64,000 bases of DNA from NCBI GenBank assembly GCA_002428485.1, contig DIWM01000013.1, positions 16,151-80,150 on the forward strand, in the 5' to 3' direction. Below the pieces are notes generated by a model. It worked only from the letters and a program-made list of their open reading frames with translations, ran no database searches and was not told the origin of the DNA. Shown in pieces: positions 24,713 through 33,046 of this stretch. Every line of letters begins with the position of its first letter. The first letter of the stretch is position 1. The position numbers and the translations under genes were made by a program. The stretch is from Deltaproteobacteria bacterium UBA6106 (GTDB taxonomy: Bacteria > Desulfobacterota > Syntrophorhabdia > Syntrophorhabdales > Syntrophorhabdaceae).

Positions 24713-25498
24713 GTGAGCAGCAGCAGAGAGCAGAGAGCAGAGAGCAGAGAGCTAAAAACGAAAATCGAGGATCGAGGAGCGAGGAGCAGGAGGCGCGCTT
24801 TCCTGAAATTGTTCTTTTTCTGCTTCTTGCTATCAGCTATCAGCTATCAGCTATCAGCTGTTTTTGCGTTTGCTCTGGACCGGTCGGTCGTTGAGGCAAG
24901 GCTTACACGGTTTGTGAAGCAACTGTATGGCGAAAACGATGATGTACGTATCAGGTTTAACCCCGTAACCATTTCGCAGAACGAAAAGATGAAGATCAAA
25001 AATATCAGCTTTGTCGAGATGCCTGACGCGAACGGTGCGGGTATTTGTTTGCTGGAACTGGAACAAAATGGCGGCAGGACGAGGAGCGTTCAGGTGCCCT
25101 TTAAGGTATTCGCAAAAAGGAAGATATTCATGATGAGGAACCCCGGCAAACAGGGAGACATTATAAGAAAAGCCGACATTTCCGTGAAAGAGATACATCT
25201 CACCGGCAGAAACAGCGAGTATCCTGCGGCCGCTGAAGACATCACCGGAAGAATATTAAAAAGGGATATTGCCGCCAATACGGTCATTACCAGACAGATC
25301 CTCGAGGATCAGATCGCATTGCAGAGAGGGGATTCGGTCAATATTGTTTTAGAGGGAAATGGCCTGCTTGTGCGGACGAAAGGGAAAGCGGTTGACAAGG
25401 GGAGGATTGGTGATACGGTAAGGGTCAAGAATATCACCTCCGGAAGAGAGGTCATCGGCAAGGTTGTGAGCAGCAGCGCCGTTGTAGTTCAGTTTTAG
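24713..25498 (+). CDS. flgA: Flagellar P-ring chaperone FlgA with a repeat-derived N-terminus
   Basis: FlgA is a periplasmic chaperone for P-ring (FlgI) assembly. The 261-residue product has the C-terminal SAF/FlgA domain at about residues 140-260 (GDIIRKADISVKEI, ITGRILKRDIAANTVITRQ, GRIGDTVRVKNITSGREVIGKVV). It starts at GTG 24713, one base after flgG. Residues 5-13 are encoded by a (CAGAGAG)4 tract, and residues 40-49, the hydrophobic end of the signal peptide, by a (CTATCAG)4 tract. The n-region is unusually long (about 30 residues, Arg-rich). A TTG near 24807 could be a shorter start, but a GTG start is kept. Confidence 0.85.
   Translation: MSSSREQRAESRELKTKIEDRGARSRRRAFLKLFFFCFLLSAISYQLSAVFAFALDRSVVEARLTRFVKQLYGENDDVRIRFNPVTISQNEKMKIKNISFVEMPDANGAGICLLELEQNGGRTRSVQVPFKVFAKRKIFMMRNPGKQGDIIRKADISVKEIHLTGRNSEYPAAAEDITGRILKRDIAANTVITRQILEDQIALQRGDSVNIVLEGNGLLVRTKGKAVDKGRIGDTVRVKNITSGREVIGKVVSSSAVVVQF
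24724..24857. repeat. 7-bp tandem tracts inside the flgA 5' coding region
   Basis: The left arm is four CAGAGAG units (24724-24751). A middle tract follows: ATCGAGG, ATCGAGG, AGCGAGG, AGCAGGA (24764-24791). The right arm is four CTATCAG units (24830-24857). The reverse complement of the left unit (CTCTCTG) matches the right unit at 5 of 7 positions with equal copy number, so the arms look like a decayed inverted repeat. All lie in frame in the FlgA N-terminus. Confidence 0.8.
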
Positions 25499-25506
25499 GA
25501 GAGACC

Positions 25507-26211
25507 ATGAATAGGTATAAAATAATCATTTGCGTTTTTGTTGCAGTGGCCGTTCTTGCCGGCTGCAATACGCTGCAGCAATCACGGATAAAAGACGAGC
25601 CTTTTGTGATAGAGGATACGCATAAATACGCGAAACCAGCGCAGGCAGACCTTAAGCCCGGAAGCATCTGGAAGGGCAATAACAGCAGCAATAGCCTATT
25701 CGGAGATCAAAGGGCAAGCAGCATCGGCGACATCATAACCGTCAGGATCGTTGAGGTGTCGCAGGCAACAGAAAAGGCAACGACAGATACGAAAAGAACG
25801 GGTGCGGTTCAGCTTGGCGTTCCCAACTTTTTCGGGCTGGAGACGAATAACATACCGTCGAGCATCAGCACGGATAAATTTGTCAAGGCAGATACAAAGA
25901 ATGATTTTAAAGGTGAAGGAGAGACGACACGGACAGGCTCTCTGAGCGCCACTATCACGGCGAGGGTGGTCGATGTTATGCCTAATGGCAATCTTGCCAT
26001 AGAGGGAAAAAGAGAGATCAGCATAAACGAGGAGAAAAAGGAGATATTGTTCCAGGGGATCGTGAGGCAAAAGGATATTGCCTACGATAACTCTGTCCTT
26101 TCAACCCAGGTTGCTGACGCAAAGATAATATATACAGGGATAGGAGTGCTTGGTGAGAAACAGAGTCCCGGATGGCTCGCGAGAATATTCGATCTCGTCT
26201 GGCCGTTTTAG
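25507..26211 (+). CDS. flgH: Flagellar L-ring lipoprotein FlgH
   Basis: FlgH forms the outer-membrane L-ring bushing. The 234-residue product has a lipoprotein signal peptide ending in the lipobox LAGC with the acylated Cys20. Core family motifs are GSIWKG-like near residue 53, the RASSIGDIITVRIVE segment near residue 70, GEGETTRTGSLSATITARV near 138, and GNLAIEGKREISIN. It is 8 bp after flgA and precedes flgI, the standard order. Confidence 0.96.
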   Translation: MNRYKIIICVFVAVAVLAGCNTLQQSRIKDEPFVIEDTHKYAKPAQADLKPGSIWKGNNSSNSLFGDQRASSIGDIITVRIVEVSQATEKATTDTKRTGAVQLGVPNFFGLETNNIPSSISTDKFVKADTKNDFKGEGETTRTGSLSATITARVVDVMPNGNLAIEGKREISINEEKKEILFQGIVRQKDIAYDNSVLSTQVADAKIIYTGIGVLGEKQSPGWLARIFDLVWPF

Positions 26212-26254
26212 AGGCGAAAAGCATGTTCTACAGGCATAACGGAAGGTGGATACA

Positions 26255-27415
26255 ATGAAGAAGATGGCAGAGACAACTGAATACCTCATACGCAAACGGA
26301 AGAATGAAGGCATTCTGTGCTTCCTGCTGTTTTTCCTGTGCTTCATGGCCGTATTTTTCATCTTCTCAGCGAAGGAAGCTGGTGCTGCCCGTATAAAGGA
26401 GCTTGGTTATATCAACGGAGTAAGGTCGAACCAGTTGATCGGGTATGGGCTGGTTGTGGGGCTGAACGGGACAGGAGACAAATCGAATACCCTCTTTACG
26501 TTCCAATCACTGGCCAACCTGCTTGACAAGATGGGCGTCAAGGTGGACCCGCGCTCAACAAAGGTGAACAACGTAGCGGCGGTCATGGTTACTGCCGACC
26601 TCCCTCCGTTCGCTAAGACGGGCAACAAGATAGATGCCGTGATCTCCTCGATAGGGGATGCGAAAAGCATAGAAGGGGGCGTTTTGCTCCTCACACAGCT
26701 CAAAGGGGCAGACGGCGAGGTCTACGGGATCGGCCAGGGCCCCATAGTGGTCGGAGGGTTTTCGGCCGGCGGAGCGGGTGCGTCCGTGCAGAAGAACCAT
26801 CCCACCGTAGGAAGGATCGTGAACGGGGTATCGATCGAGAAAGAGATCTCTTATGATCATTTAAAAACAGAAACGATCGTTGTCTCGTTGAAGACGCCCG
26901 ATTTTACAAACGCGAGGAAGATCGTTGACCGCGTTAACGATATTTTTGCGGGTTCAGCGTATGCAAAAGACGGGGGGACAATAAACATCACGGTCCCGGA
27001 TGCACTGAAGTCAAACCCGGTAAAGTTCCTCGCCATACTTGAGGGCCTTGAGATAAAGCCTGATACTATTGCCAGGATAGTCGTTGATGAAAAGACAGGG
27101 ACTGTGGTCATAGGTGAAAACGTAAGGATATCGACGGTTGCGATCTCCCACGGAAATATAAGCGTCCAGATCAAAGAAGACCAGAAAGTAAGCCAGCCCC
27201 TGCCGTTTTCGAGCGGCACAACGGTTGCTACGCCTGACACGCAGATGAAGATCGAGGAAGAAAAGGGCCGCTTCATGGTCATGGAAGGCGGCATTTCGAT
27301 AAGGGAACTGGTGAACGCGTTGAACGCGATCGGCGTATCCACCAGGGATGTTATAATAATACTGCAGACAATAAAGGCAGCCGGCGCTTTGCACGCCGAT
27401 CTGGAGGTAATTTAA
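26255..27415 (+). CDS. flgI: Flagellar P-ring protein FlgI
   Basis: FlgI forms the periplasmic P-ring around the rod. The product has 386 residues from ATG 26255, which follows GGAAGGTGG; the frame also contains a GTG at 26246. A rather long basic n-region precedes the signal-peptide core (FLLFFLCFMAVFFIFSAKEAGA). Family motifs are ARIKELGYINGVRSNQLIGYGLVVGLNGTGD, KVNNVAAVMVTADLPPF and the C-terminal MVMEGGISIRELVNALNAIGV. Full length. flgJ follows by 15 bp. Confidence 0.96.
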   Translation: MKKMAETTEYLIRKRKNEGILCFLLFFLCFMAVFFIFSAKEAGAARIKELGYINGVRSNQLIGYGLVVGLNGTGDKSNTLFTFQSLANLLDKMGVKVDPRSTKVNNVAAVMVTADLPPFAKTGNKIDAVISSIGDAKSIEGGVLLLTQLKGADGEVYGIGQGPIVVGGFSAGGAGASVQKNHPTVGRIVNGVSIEKEISYDHLKTETIVVSLKTPDFTNARKIVDRVNDIFAGSAYAKDGGTINITVPDALKSNPVKFLAILEGLEIKPDTIARIVVDEKTGTVVIGENVRISTVAISHGNISVQIKEDQKVSQPLPFSSGTTVATPDTQMKIEEEKGRFMVMEGGISIRELVNALNAIGVSTRDVIIILQTIKAAGALHADLEVI

Positions 27416-27430
27416 AGGTATGGTGAATAA

Positions 27431-27748
27431 GTGAGCGACGCATTGAAGACAATAGCTGCAGACAGGTTGATCCTTAACGATCCGGCGACAGGCCTTACAA
27501 ACCTCAGGCAGAAAATGGATAAAGCGGAAAAGGCAAAGGTTTGTGAAAATTTTGAGTCATTTATGATATTCGTTATGTTGAAGAACCTTGAGAAAACGGC
27601 ACAGATTGAAAAAAAGGAATCCCCGGAGCAGACTTACATGTCTTTCGCGTATGAGAAGGTGGGCGATTACCTTGCAAAGAAAGGGATCGGCATCAAGGAG
27701 ATGCTGATGAGGTATGCCGACAGGGAAAATGCTAAAGTTTTTAAGTAA
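27431..27748 (+). CDS. flgJ: Rod-binding protein FlgJ, N-terminal domain only
   Basis: The 105-residue product corresponds to the rod-cap domain of FlgJ (CENFESFMIFVMLKNLEKTA near residues 38-57, SFAYEKVGDYLAKKGIGIKEM near 77-97). The C-terminal peptidoglycan hydrolase domain of enteric FlgJ is absent, as in many Desulfobacterota and Alphaproteobacteria, so another enzyme must open the wall. The start is GTG 27431. Position between flgI and flgM/flgN/flgK supports the assignment. Confidence 0.88.
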   Translation: MSDALKTIAADRLILNDPATGLTNLRQKMDKAEKAKVCENFESFMIFVMLKNLEKTAQIEKKESPEQTYMSFAYEKVGDYLAKKGIGIKEMLMRYADRENAKVFK

Positions 27749-27787
27749 AATGACGATAATCAGGGTACGTGAAAGAGGAGGTGCTCT

Positions 27788-28093
27788 ATGAAGATAGAGA
27801 ATGATAAGAAGTCACTTTTACTTGATAACCTCGTTAATGCCGGACAGGTAAAGCGCCAGAAAGACCCCGGTATCGCAAAAAAGGGAAATGAAGAGTCCCT
27901 TGACAGGGTAGAGCTGTCCACGAGGAATCAAGAGGTAGAGAAACTGAAGGAAAGGGTGAAGGCGGCTCCGGCGATCAACCAGGAAAAGATAAATGCCATT
28001 AAGGATGCTATCAAAAATGAGACCTACAATATCAGGGGAGAACTCGTGGCCAGGGATATCGTAAAAAGCAATATCCTTGACGAGATATTATGA
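27788..28093 (+). CDS. flgM: Anti-sigma-28 factor FlgM
   Basis: FlgM binds and inhibits FliA and is exported through the finished hook, releasing late gene expression. The 101-residue product has a disordered, charged N-terminal half. The C-terminal sigma-binding segment (DRVELSTRNQEVEKL, INAIKDAIKNETYNIRGELVARDIV) spans about residues 38-97. A strong AGAGGAGG site lies before ATG 27788. Its target FliA is encoded at 13037-13771. Confidence 0.92.
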   Translation: MKIENDKKSLLLDNLVNAGQVKRQKDPGIAKKGNEESLDRVELSTRNQEVEKLKERVKAAPAINQEKINAIKDAIKNETYNIRGELVARDIVKSNILDEIL

Positions 28094-28094
28094 C

Positions 28095-28520
28095 ATGGAT
28101 AGCCGTATTGTGCTGGAAATAATGAAGAAAGAGGTCAAAACCCTGAAGGATTTCCAGAAGATACTTCAGGAGGAAAGGGATGCCATCATCTCCTTTTCGC
28201 TGGAAGGCATCATACAGGAGAACAACAGGAAAGAGGAGCTGATCCGGCGGATGGAATACCTTAAGGCTGAAAAAGAAAAGATCATATCAGCGTCTGACCA
28301 GGAAAGCCTGAAGCAAAGCGAGAACTGGCAATCCCTTTCACGGGACATGGAGCGCACCATGGAAGAGGTTAGAATGGCAATGGAAAAGAATATGAAGCTC
28401 CTGTCTTTCTCGATAGATCATGTCAGGTCGTCAATAGAGCATATCGTCGGTTTTATCAATAACACCGGCTATGGCAGGAAGATGGAGCAGATGCCGCTTT
28501 TGATATCGAAGGTCATGTAA
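28095..28520 (+). CDS. flgN: FlgN-type export chaperone for hook-filament junction proteins
   Basis: The product has 141 residues from ATG 28095. It is predicted all-helical with a coiled-coil pattern (EVKTLKDFQKILQEERDAIISFSLEGI near residues 10-36, then RKEELIRRMEYLKAEKEKI), matching the FlgN chaperones that escort FlgK and FlgL to the export gate. A TTG-started longer frame overlaps flgM and is not used. The stop shares a base with the flgK start, consistent with chaperone-substrate coupling. Confidence 0.85.
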   Translation: MDSRIVLEIMKKEVKTLKDFQKILQEERDAIISFSLEGIIQENNRKEELIRRMEYLKAEKEKIISASDQESLKQSENWQSLSRDMERTMEEVRMAMEKNMKLLSFSIDHVRSSIEHIVGFINNTGYGRKMEQMPLLISKVM

Positions 28521-29914
28521 TGAGCATTTCATCAATAATGAACATTGCAAAGAACGCCCTTTTTGCAACGCAGACGGCTATACAGGTAACTTCCCACAAT
28601 ATATCCAATGTCAATACGAAGGGTTACGCCCGGCAGGAGGCTGTCCTGAATGAAGCAACGCCGCTTCCGACAGAGATAGGCCTTCTCGGCAACGGCGTAG
28701 TTGCGAGCAGGGTCATCAGGTATTATGACAAATACCTTGAAAAGCAGATCATGGGTCAAAACATGGACCTTGAACAGCAGGTGGTCTACCAGAAGTATTT
28801 TGAGAGGATCGAGGGCGTACTGAATGAAGACAATACGAAGCTGACGAAGAATATCGTCGATTTTTTCAATCAATGGCAGGAGTTGTCCGTTGACCCTCAA
28901 AGCGTTGCTGTCCGGGAGGGCATCGTTGCCGCAGGAAAGAACCTTTCTTCTTCAATCCGCAATATCTATACATCGCTGAAGAACCTGCAGATAGAGCTCG
29001 ACAGCGGCCTCAATGAAGAGGTTACGGAGATAAACGGGATCCTTTCCTCCATCGCCTCGTTGAACGGAAGGATCTTTGAGGGCGGCATAGGCGGGAGCGA
29101 AGCGAACGATTATATCGACCAGAGAAACGAACTCCTCAAGGAGCTCTCGGGAAAGATGGATGTCACAACATTCGAGGATCAGTATGGAAGAACCACCGTC
29201 CTGACATCAAAAGGAAAGGCGCTTGTCGACGGAGAGAGATGCTGGCAGCTTGAAACTACGAAAAACGAGGATACAGGCTTCTGGAACGTATCGTGGAAAG
29301 ACTCATCGGGAAATCTTACCGATATTACGGATTATATTCAAGGCGGAACGCTGCGGGGCCTGATAGAGATGCGCGATGAATATGCCGTTGATTTTATCAA
29401 TGACATCAACGACCTTGCCCAGGGCCTGATAGAACATGTCAACAATATCCACGCTACCGGCGTTGACCTCTACGGCGACAGCGGCATACATTTTTTCAGC
29501 AACATCAACGCCGATTACGCAAAAGATATCGACCTTTCCGCTGATATCAAGTCTGATTCCAAGCATATATCAGCCTTTTCAGACCCTGCAAATCCCACCG
29601 ATAATGATATTGCCCTCCTGATTGGGGCGCTTGTTGATGAAAAGATCTTTGACGGCGGAAATGCAACGGCCGTGAACTACACGGCATCCCTCGTGAACAA
29701 AGTGGGCCAGTTGACAAAAGGCGCAAAGGACATGGCCCAGTATGATGAGGACACGATGTCGATCCTTGAGAAGCAGCGGGAAGAGGTTTCCGGCGTATCC
29801 ATCGATGAAGAGATGGCAAACCTCATAAAATTCCAGTATGCCTACCAGGCAGCGGCAAGGCTCATCAGCGTTGCAGATGAGATGTTCCAGAGCATTCTCG
29901 GGATAGTGAAATGA
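28520..29914 (+). CDS. flgK: Hook-filament junction protein FlgK (HAP1)
   Basis: FlgK is the first junction protein between hook and filament. The 464-residue product has the axial-family N-terminus (IQVTSHNISNVNTKGYARQE near residues 20-39), the FlgK-specific helical segment (VDFFNQWQELSVDPQSVAVREGIVAAGKNL), and the C-terminal D0 helix (EMANLIKFQYAYQAAARLISVADEMF). It is somewhat shorter than E. coli FlgK (547), mainly in the variable domain. It overlaps flgL by 4 bp. Confidence 0.96.
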   Translation: MSISSIMNIAKNALFATQTAIQVTSHNISNVNTKGYARQEAVLNEATPLPTEIGLLGNGVVASRVIRYYDKYLEKQIMGQNMDLEQQVVYQKYFERIEGVLNEDNTKLTKNIVDFFNQWQELSVDPQSVAVREGIVAAGKNLSSSIRNIYTSLKNLQIELDSGLNEEVTEINGILSSIASLNGRIFEGGIGGSEANDYIDQRNELLKELSGKMDVTTFEDQYGRTTVLTSKGKALVDGERCWQLETTKNEDTGFWNVSWKDSSGNLTDITDYIQGGTLRGLIEMRDEYAVDFINDINDLAQGLIEHVNNIHATGVDLYGDSGIHFFSNINADYAKDIDLSADIKSDSKHISAFSDPANPTDNDIALLIGALVDEKIFDGGNATAVNYTASLVNKVGQLTKGAKDMAQYDEDTMSILEKQREEVSGVSIDEEMANLIKFQYAYQAAARLISVADEMFQSILGIVK

Positions 29915-30798
29915 GAGTTACCGATAAGCTGAGATACGATCTTTTTAAAAATAACCTCGCCGACCTGAAAGAAAGGCTTGATAAGACCCAGAACATCATA
30001 GCGTCAGGCAAAAAGATCATGGTCCCCTCCGACGACCCTGTGATAATATCGAGGGCCGTCGAGCTGGAAGCGCAGAAGAACCAGAATAACCAGTTCAGCA
30101 GGAACCTGGGGCAGCTCAAGACCTTGAGCGGCTTCTACGATACTTCCCTGACAAAGATGCAGGAGCTGCTGACGAGGGCCAAAGAGCTGGCAGTATCGCA
30201 GTCTTCAGACAATATGAGCGGCTCAACGAGGCTCGCCGCCAGCGAAGAGGTGAAGGGCATCATAGAACAGCTTGTCTCTATCGGGAATACAAAGGTAGGC
30301 AATACCTATGTCTTCGGAGGCCAGCGGGCAAACAGCATTCCTTTCTCTCTCGATGCGGATTATAACGTTACTTTTAACGGCACTGCCGGCGTGCCTTCCG
30401 TGTACGTTGACAATACTACCAAAGAGAACGCGGGAATCTCAGGGCAGAAAGTCTTCAATTCAGACACCGATATCTTTTCTTCGCTTAAGGCCTTTAAGGA
30501 GGCCCTCGAAACAAATGACATTACAGGGATCCAAGGCGCGATGGATGACATCGATGGTGCGCTTGATCTGACAGAAAATAACCTGGCATACGTAGGAACA
30601 TATATGAAAAGGATCGAGGACCTGCTCGGGGACAACGAGATCAAAAACTACAACCTCACAGAGACAGTATCGGCAATGGTCGAAGCGGATATTACCCAGG
30701 CGATTGCCGATTTCAATACCCTTACGACGACATACCAGGGGTTGCTCTACAGCATGGCAAAGGTGCAGGAGCTGTCCATAATGAACTACCTGAAATAA
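29911..30798 (+). CDS. flgL: Hook-filament junction protein FlgL (HAP3)
   Basis: FlgL is the second junction protein, adjoining flagellin. The 295-residue product has a flagellin-like N-terminal coiled segment (SGKKIMVPSDDPVIISRAVELEAQKNQ near residues 32-58), the VGNTYVFGGQRANSIPF motif of FlgL near 129-145, and a flagellin-type C-terminal helix. It is in the same operon as flgK; csrA begins 8 bp after its stop. Confidence 0.95.
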   Translation: MRVTDKLRYDLFKNNLADLKERLDKTQNIIASGKKIMVPSDDPVIISRAVELEAQKNQNNQFSRNLGQLKTLSGFYDTSLTKMQELLTRAKELAVSQSSDNMSGSTRLAASEEVKGIIEQLVSIGNTKVGNTYVFGGQRANSIPFSLDADYNVTFNGTAGVPSVYVDNTTKENAGISGQKVFNSDTDIFSSLKAFKEALETNDITGIQGAMDDIDGALDLTENNLAYVGTYMKRIEDLLGDNEIKNYNLTETVSAMVEADITQAIADFNTLTTTYQGLLYSMAKVQELSIMNYLK

Positions 30799-30806
30799 GG
30801 GGATGA

Positions 30807-31043
30807 ATGCTCGTTCTTTCGAGAAAGAAGAATGAAGGGATCCTGATCAAAGGAGAAGACGGCGACATACGGATCGTTGTCATTGAAGCAGACAAGGGGA
30901 AGGTCCGGCTGGGGATAGAGGCGCCCAGGGGATGTACGATCCTGAGAGAGGAGCTCCTCACAGAGATAAAAGAGGCGAACAGGGAATCTGTCCTTCACAG
31001 CCTGGAAAAAATAAAGAAATTACTGGATGGGAGAAATGGGTGA
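30807..31043 (+). CDS. csrA: Translational regulator CsrA
   Basis: CsrA is a small RNA-binding dimer that recognises GGA motifs near ribosome sites and, in many flagellates, represses flagellin translation. The 78-residue product has the canonical N-terminus MLVLSRKKNEGI and the RNA-contact region VRLGIEAPRGCTILREEL near residues 34-51. It overlaps fliW by 17 bp, so the CsrA antagonist is translated with it. A likely target is the fliC leader (32961-33046). Confidence 0.97.
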   Translation: MLVLSRKKNEGILIKGEDGDIRIVVIEADKGKVRLGIEAPRGCTILREELLTEIKEANRESVLHSLEKIKKLLDGRNG

Positions 31044-31428
31044 TATCGCATTGAAAGGCACAATAATCGGGTTTGAGGATTGCGAGAACTATCTCCTTCA
31101 GGATGCCTTCGGCGAATCATCGCCTTTCCGTTCCCTTGTATGTGCCGACGCGCCGGTGTCTTTCGTGGTGGTAAATCCCTTTTATATCGTGGAGGACTAT
31201 ACCTTCGAGGTCGAGGATGCCGTGATGAATGGGCTTGGCCTTGCCGAAAGATCCCCCGGCGACATTGCCGTGATGTGCATTGTAAGGCCAGGTGAAAAGG
31301 CGCTTGCCGTCAATCTCAGGTCCCCACTTGTGATCAATACGGAAAAGGGAGTTTTTGTGCAGACCGTCCTTCAGAGCGAGGCGTATGGTGTTGCAGTCCC
31401 CTTTACGGCAAAGAGGGGAGGAGAATAG
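31027..31428 (+). CDS. fliW: Flagellar assembly factor FliW (CsrA antagonist)
   Basis: FliW binds either flagellin or CsrA; when flagellin is exported, freed FliW sequesters CsrA and allows fliC translation. The 133-residue product shows the family beta-barrel pattern: FVVVNPFYIVEDYTFEVEDAV near residues 45-65, VMCIVRPGEKALAVNLRSPLVINTEKG near 82-108. The start at ATG 31027 lies inside csrA; ATG 31036 is an alternative. The adjacent order csrA-fliW is typical. Confidence 0.93.
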   Translation: MGEMGDIALKGTIIGFEDCENYLLQDAFGESSPFRSLVCADAPVSFVVVNPFYIVEDYTFEVEDAVMNGLGLAERSPGDIAVMCIVRPGEKALAVNLRSPLVINTEKGVFVQTVLQSEAYGVAVPFTAKRGGE

Positions 31429-31429
31429 C

Positions 31430-32902
31430 ATGTTAAAAGAACCTTCCATCTCGGTGTGCATGATCGTAAAAAATGAAGAGAAAAACCTTCCGTCGCTTCT
31501 TGCATCCATCAATGGGTTTGCCGACGAGGTCATCGTCGTCGATACAGGTTCATCCGATAAAACGGTCGGGATAGCGGAGCGATCGGGGGCAAAGGTCTGC
31601 AGCTTTGAATGGTGCGACGATTTTTCCGCTGCCCGCAATGAATCGATCCGCCACGCAACAAAGGACTATATCCTCTGGCTTGACGCGGACGATGTGCTGG
31701 AGAAAGAATACCACGGCGTCATTAAAGACCATTTAAGGACGAACCCCGGGAAGGCGGTCTTCCTGAAGCTCGTCAACATAGAAGACGACAGCATTTCAGA
31801 GGCGGTGCAGCTCCGGATATTCCCCAACATCAAGGGACTGCAGTTCGCCGGAAGGGTCCACGAGCAGATAGCGATCGCATTGAAGAAAAGGAATATCCCC
31901 ACAACCCTGTGCGGTGCGAAGGTAAAGCACTACGGATATTGCGAAAAGGAGATCCTCAGGGAAAAGCTTGAGCGGAACAAAAGGATCCACGAGATTGAGA
32001 TCGCAGAGGACCCCGATAATTTTTACGCCCTTTTTTTCCTGGGGCGAACGCTCAAAGGGCTTGAGGAGAGAGATCGTTCCCTGGTATGTCTAAAGAGAGT
32101 GCTTGACCTCTGCGTAAGATATGATGACCCTGACGTGATGGCTGTCGCGATGCTCGATGCAGCCGTTATTCTGTGCGAGCAAGGCAGGGAGCAGGAGGCG
32201 GTGTCGCTTCTCGAAAAACACCTGTCCATGTTCCGCAGCTCAAACCTAATTGCATTCACACTCGGAGAGCTTTACTTTAAATTGAAGAGGTACGAAGAGT
32301 CATACGATCTTTTGATGCCGATCCGGAACGCTGAATTCAACAATGAGATCGTACCCGTTAACGTCCGGACGACAAGACAAAGCCTTTTCAGATACCTTGG
32401 GGTATCAGCGCTCTTTGTGCATGATTACCCGACGGCAGAGCATTGTTTCAGAGAGATCCTTGCCGTCAGCCCTGAGAATGACGAGGCCTACCACTACCTG
32501 TCTCTGACAATGGAGAAGAAAGGCGATATCGAAGCTGCTATTGCCTCCTGCCGTGACGGGCTTAAATATTCTGGAGAGGACCCTTATCTGCGGAAAAGGA
32601 TATTTATCCTGAGCATAAGGGGAGATGACCTGGAAGGCGCCCTCGTGGAGCACGAAAGGCTTAATGGCCACGCCGCAGACGTCGATGTTCTGGCAGGCAT
32701 GTTCCTCATCGGGTGCAGGTCCCTCAATATGGCAGACATCAACGATTATTATCACCAGATCCAATCGTCCATGTCTTTGATGCCGCAGGATTTCCCCGAT
32801 GGCCTTGACACGGTCAAGGAGCGCTTCGTTGCCCTTGGGGAATGCCAGGCACGGGAAATCTTTGAGTCAGCGATCTCCCACCTTCTGACGATCAACGCGT
32901 AA
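31430..32902 (+). CDS. GT2 glycosyltransferase with TPR repeats, likely flagellin-modifying
   Basis: The 490-residue protein has an N-terminal family-2 glycosyltransferase domain (residues 5 to about 230: SVCMIVKNEEKNLPSLLASI, VIVVDTGSSDKT, DYILWLDADDVLE with the DxD-type metal site) and a C-terminal array of tetratricopeptide-like helical repeats. A strong GAGGGGAGGAG site precedes ATG 31430. It lies at the end of the flgF operon, just before the fliC promoter, the usual place for a flagellin glycosyltransferase; the acceptor and sugar are inferred, not shown. Confidence 0.85.
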   Translation: MLKEPSISVCMIVKNEEKNLPSLLASINGFADEVIVVDTGSSDKTVGIAERSGAKVCSFEWCDDFSAARNESIRHATKDYILWLDADDVLEKEYHGVIKDHLRTNPGKAVFLKLVNIEDDSISEAVQLRIFPNIKGLQFAGRVHEQIAIALKKRNIPTTLCGAKVKHYGYCEKEILREKLERNKRIHEIEIAEDPDNFYALFFLGRTLKGLEERDRSLVCLKRVLDLCVRYDDPDVMAVAMLDAAVILCEQGREQEAVSLLEKHLSMFRSSNLIAFTLGELYFKLKRYEESYDLLMPIRNAEFNNEIVPVNVRTTRQSLFRYLGVSALFVHDYPTAEHCFREILAVSPENDEAYHYLSLTMEKKGDIEAAIASCRDGLKYSGEDPYLRKRIFILSIRGDDLEGALVEHERLNGHAADVDVLAGMFLIGCRSLNMADINDYYHQIQSSMSLMPQDFPDGLDTVKERFVALGECQAREIFESAISHLLTINA

Positions 32903-32927
32903 TATTACATCTTCATACAATCGACGC

Positions 32928-32954
32928 TTAAGATTTTAGAGGACCTGCCGATAA
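32928..32954 (+). promoter_or_regulatory. Sigma-28 promoter of flagellin fliC
   Basis: TTAAGATT, 11 bases, GCCGATAA. The -10 is a perfect match to consensus and the spacer is exactly 11. Transcription should start near 32961, leaving a leader of about 86 bases before fliC. Confidence 0.88.
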
Positions 32955-32960
32955 TTGGTG

Positions 32961-33046
32961 TATGGGAACGAAGGGAGGTGCAAAATACATAGTATCCCAA
33001 AAAAAAGGCATGAAGCCAAAAAAAACAAAAAACATGGAGGTTCAAT
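32961..33046 (+). promoter_or_regulatory. fliC mRNA leader with GGA motifs, possible CsrA target
   Basis: The leader carries GGGA at 32964-32967, GGGAGG at 32973-32978 and the ribosome site GGAGG at 33036-33040. Paired GGA motifs, one at the ribosome site, are the pattern of CsrA-repressed flagellin mRNAs. TGGGA near 32963 can pair with TCCCA near 32994-32998, bringing the first motif into a hairpin. Two long A-tracts flank a short GGC...GCC hairpin. Confidence 0.5.

Noticed and set aside
29919..29930. ACCGATAA near the flgL start as a sigma-28 -10 element
   Set aside because: It is inside the coding start of flgL and no TAAA-like -35 lies 11 bp upstream.
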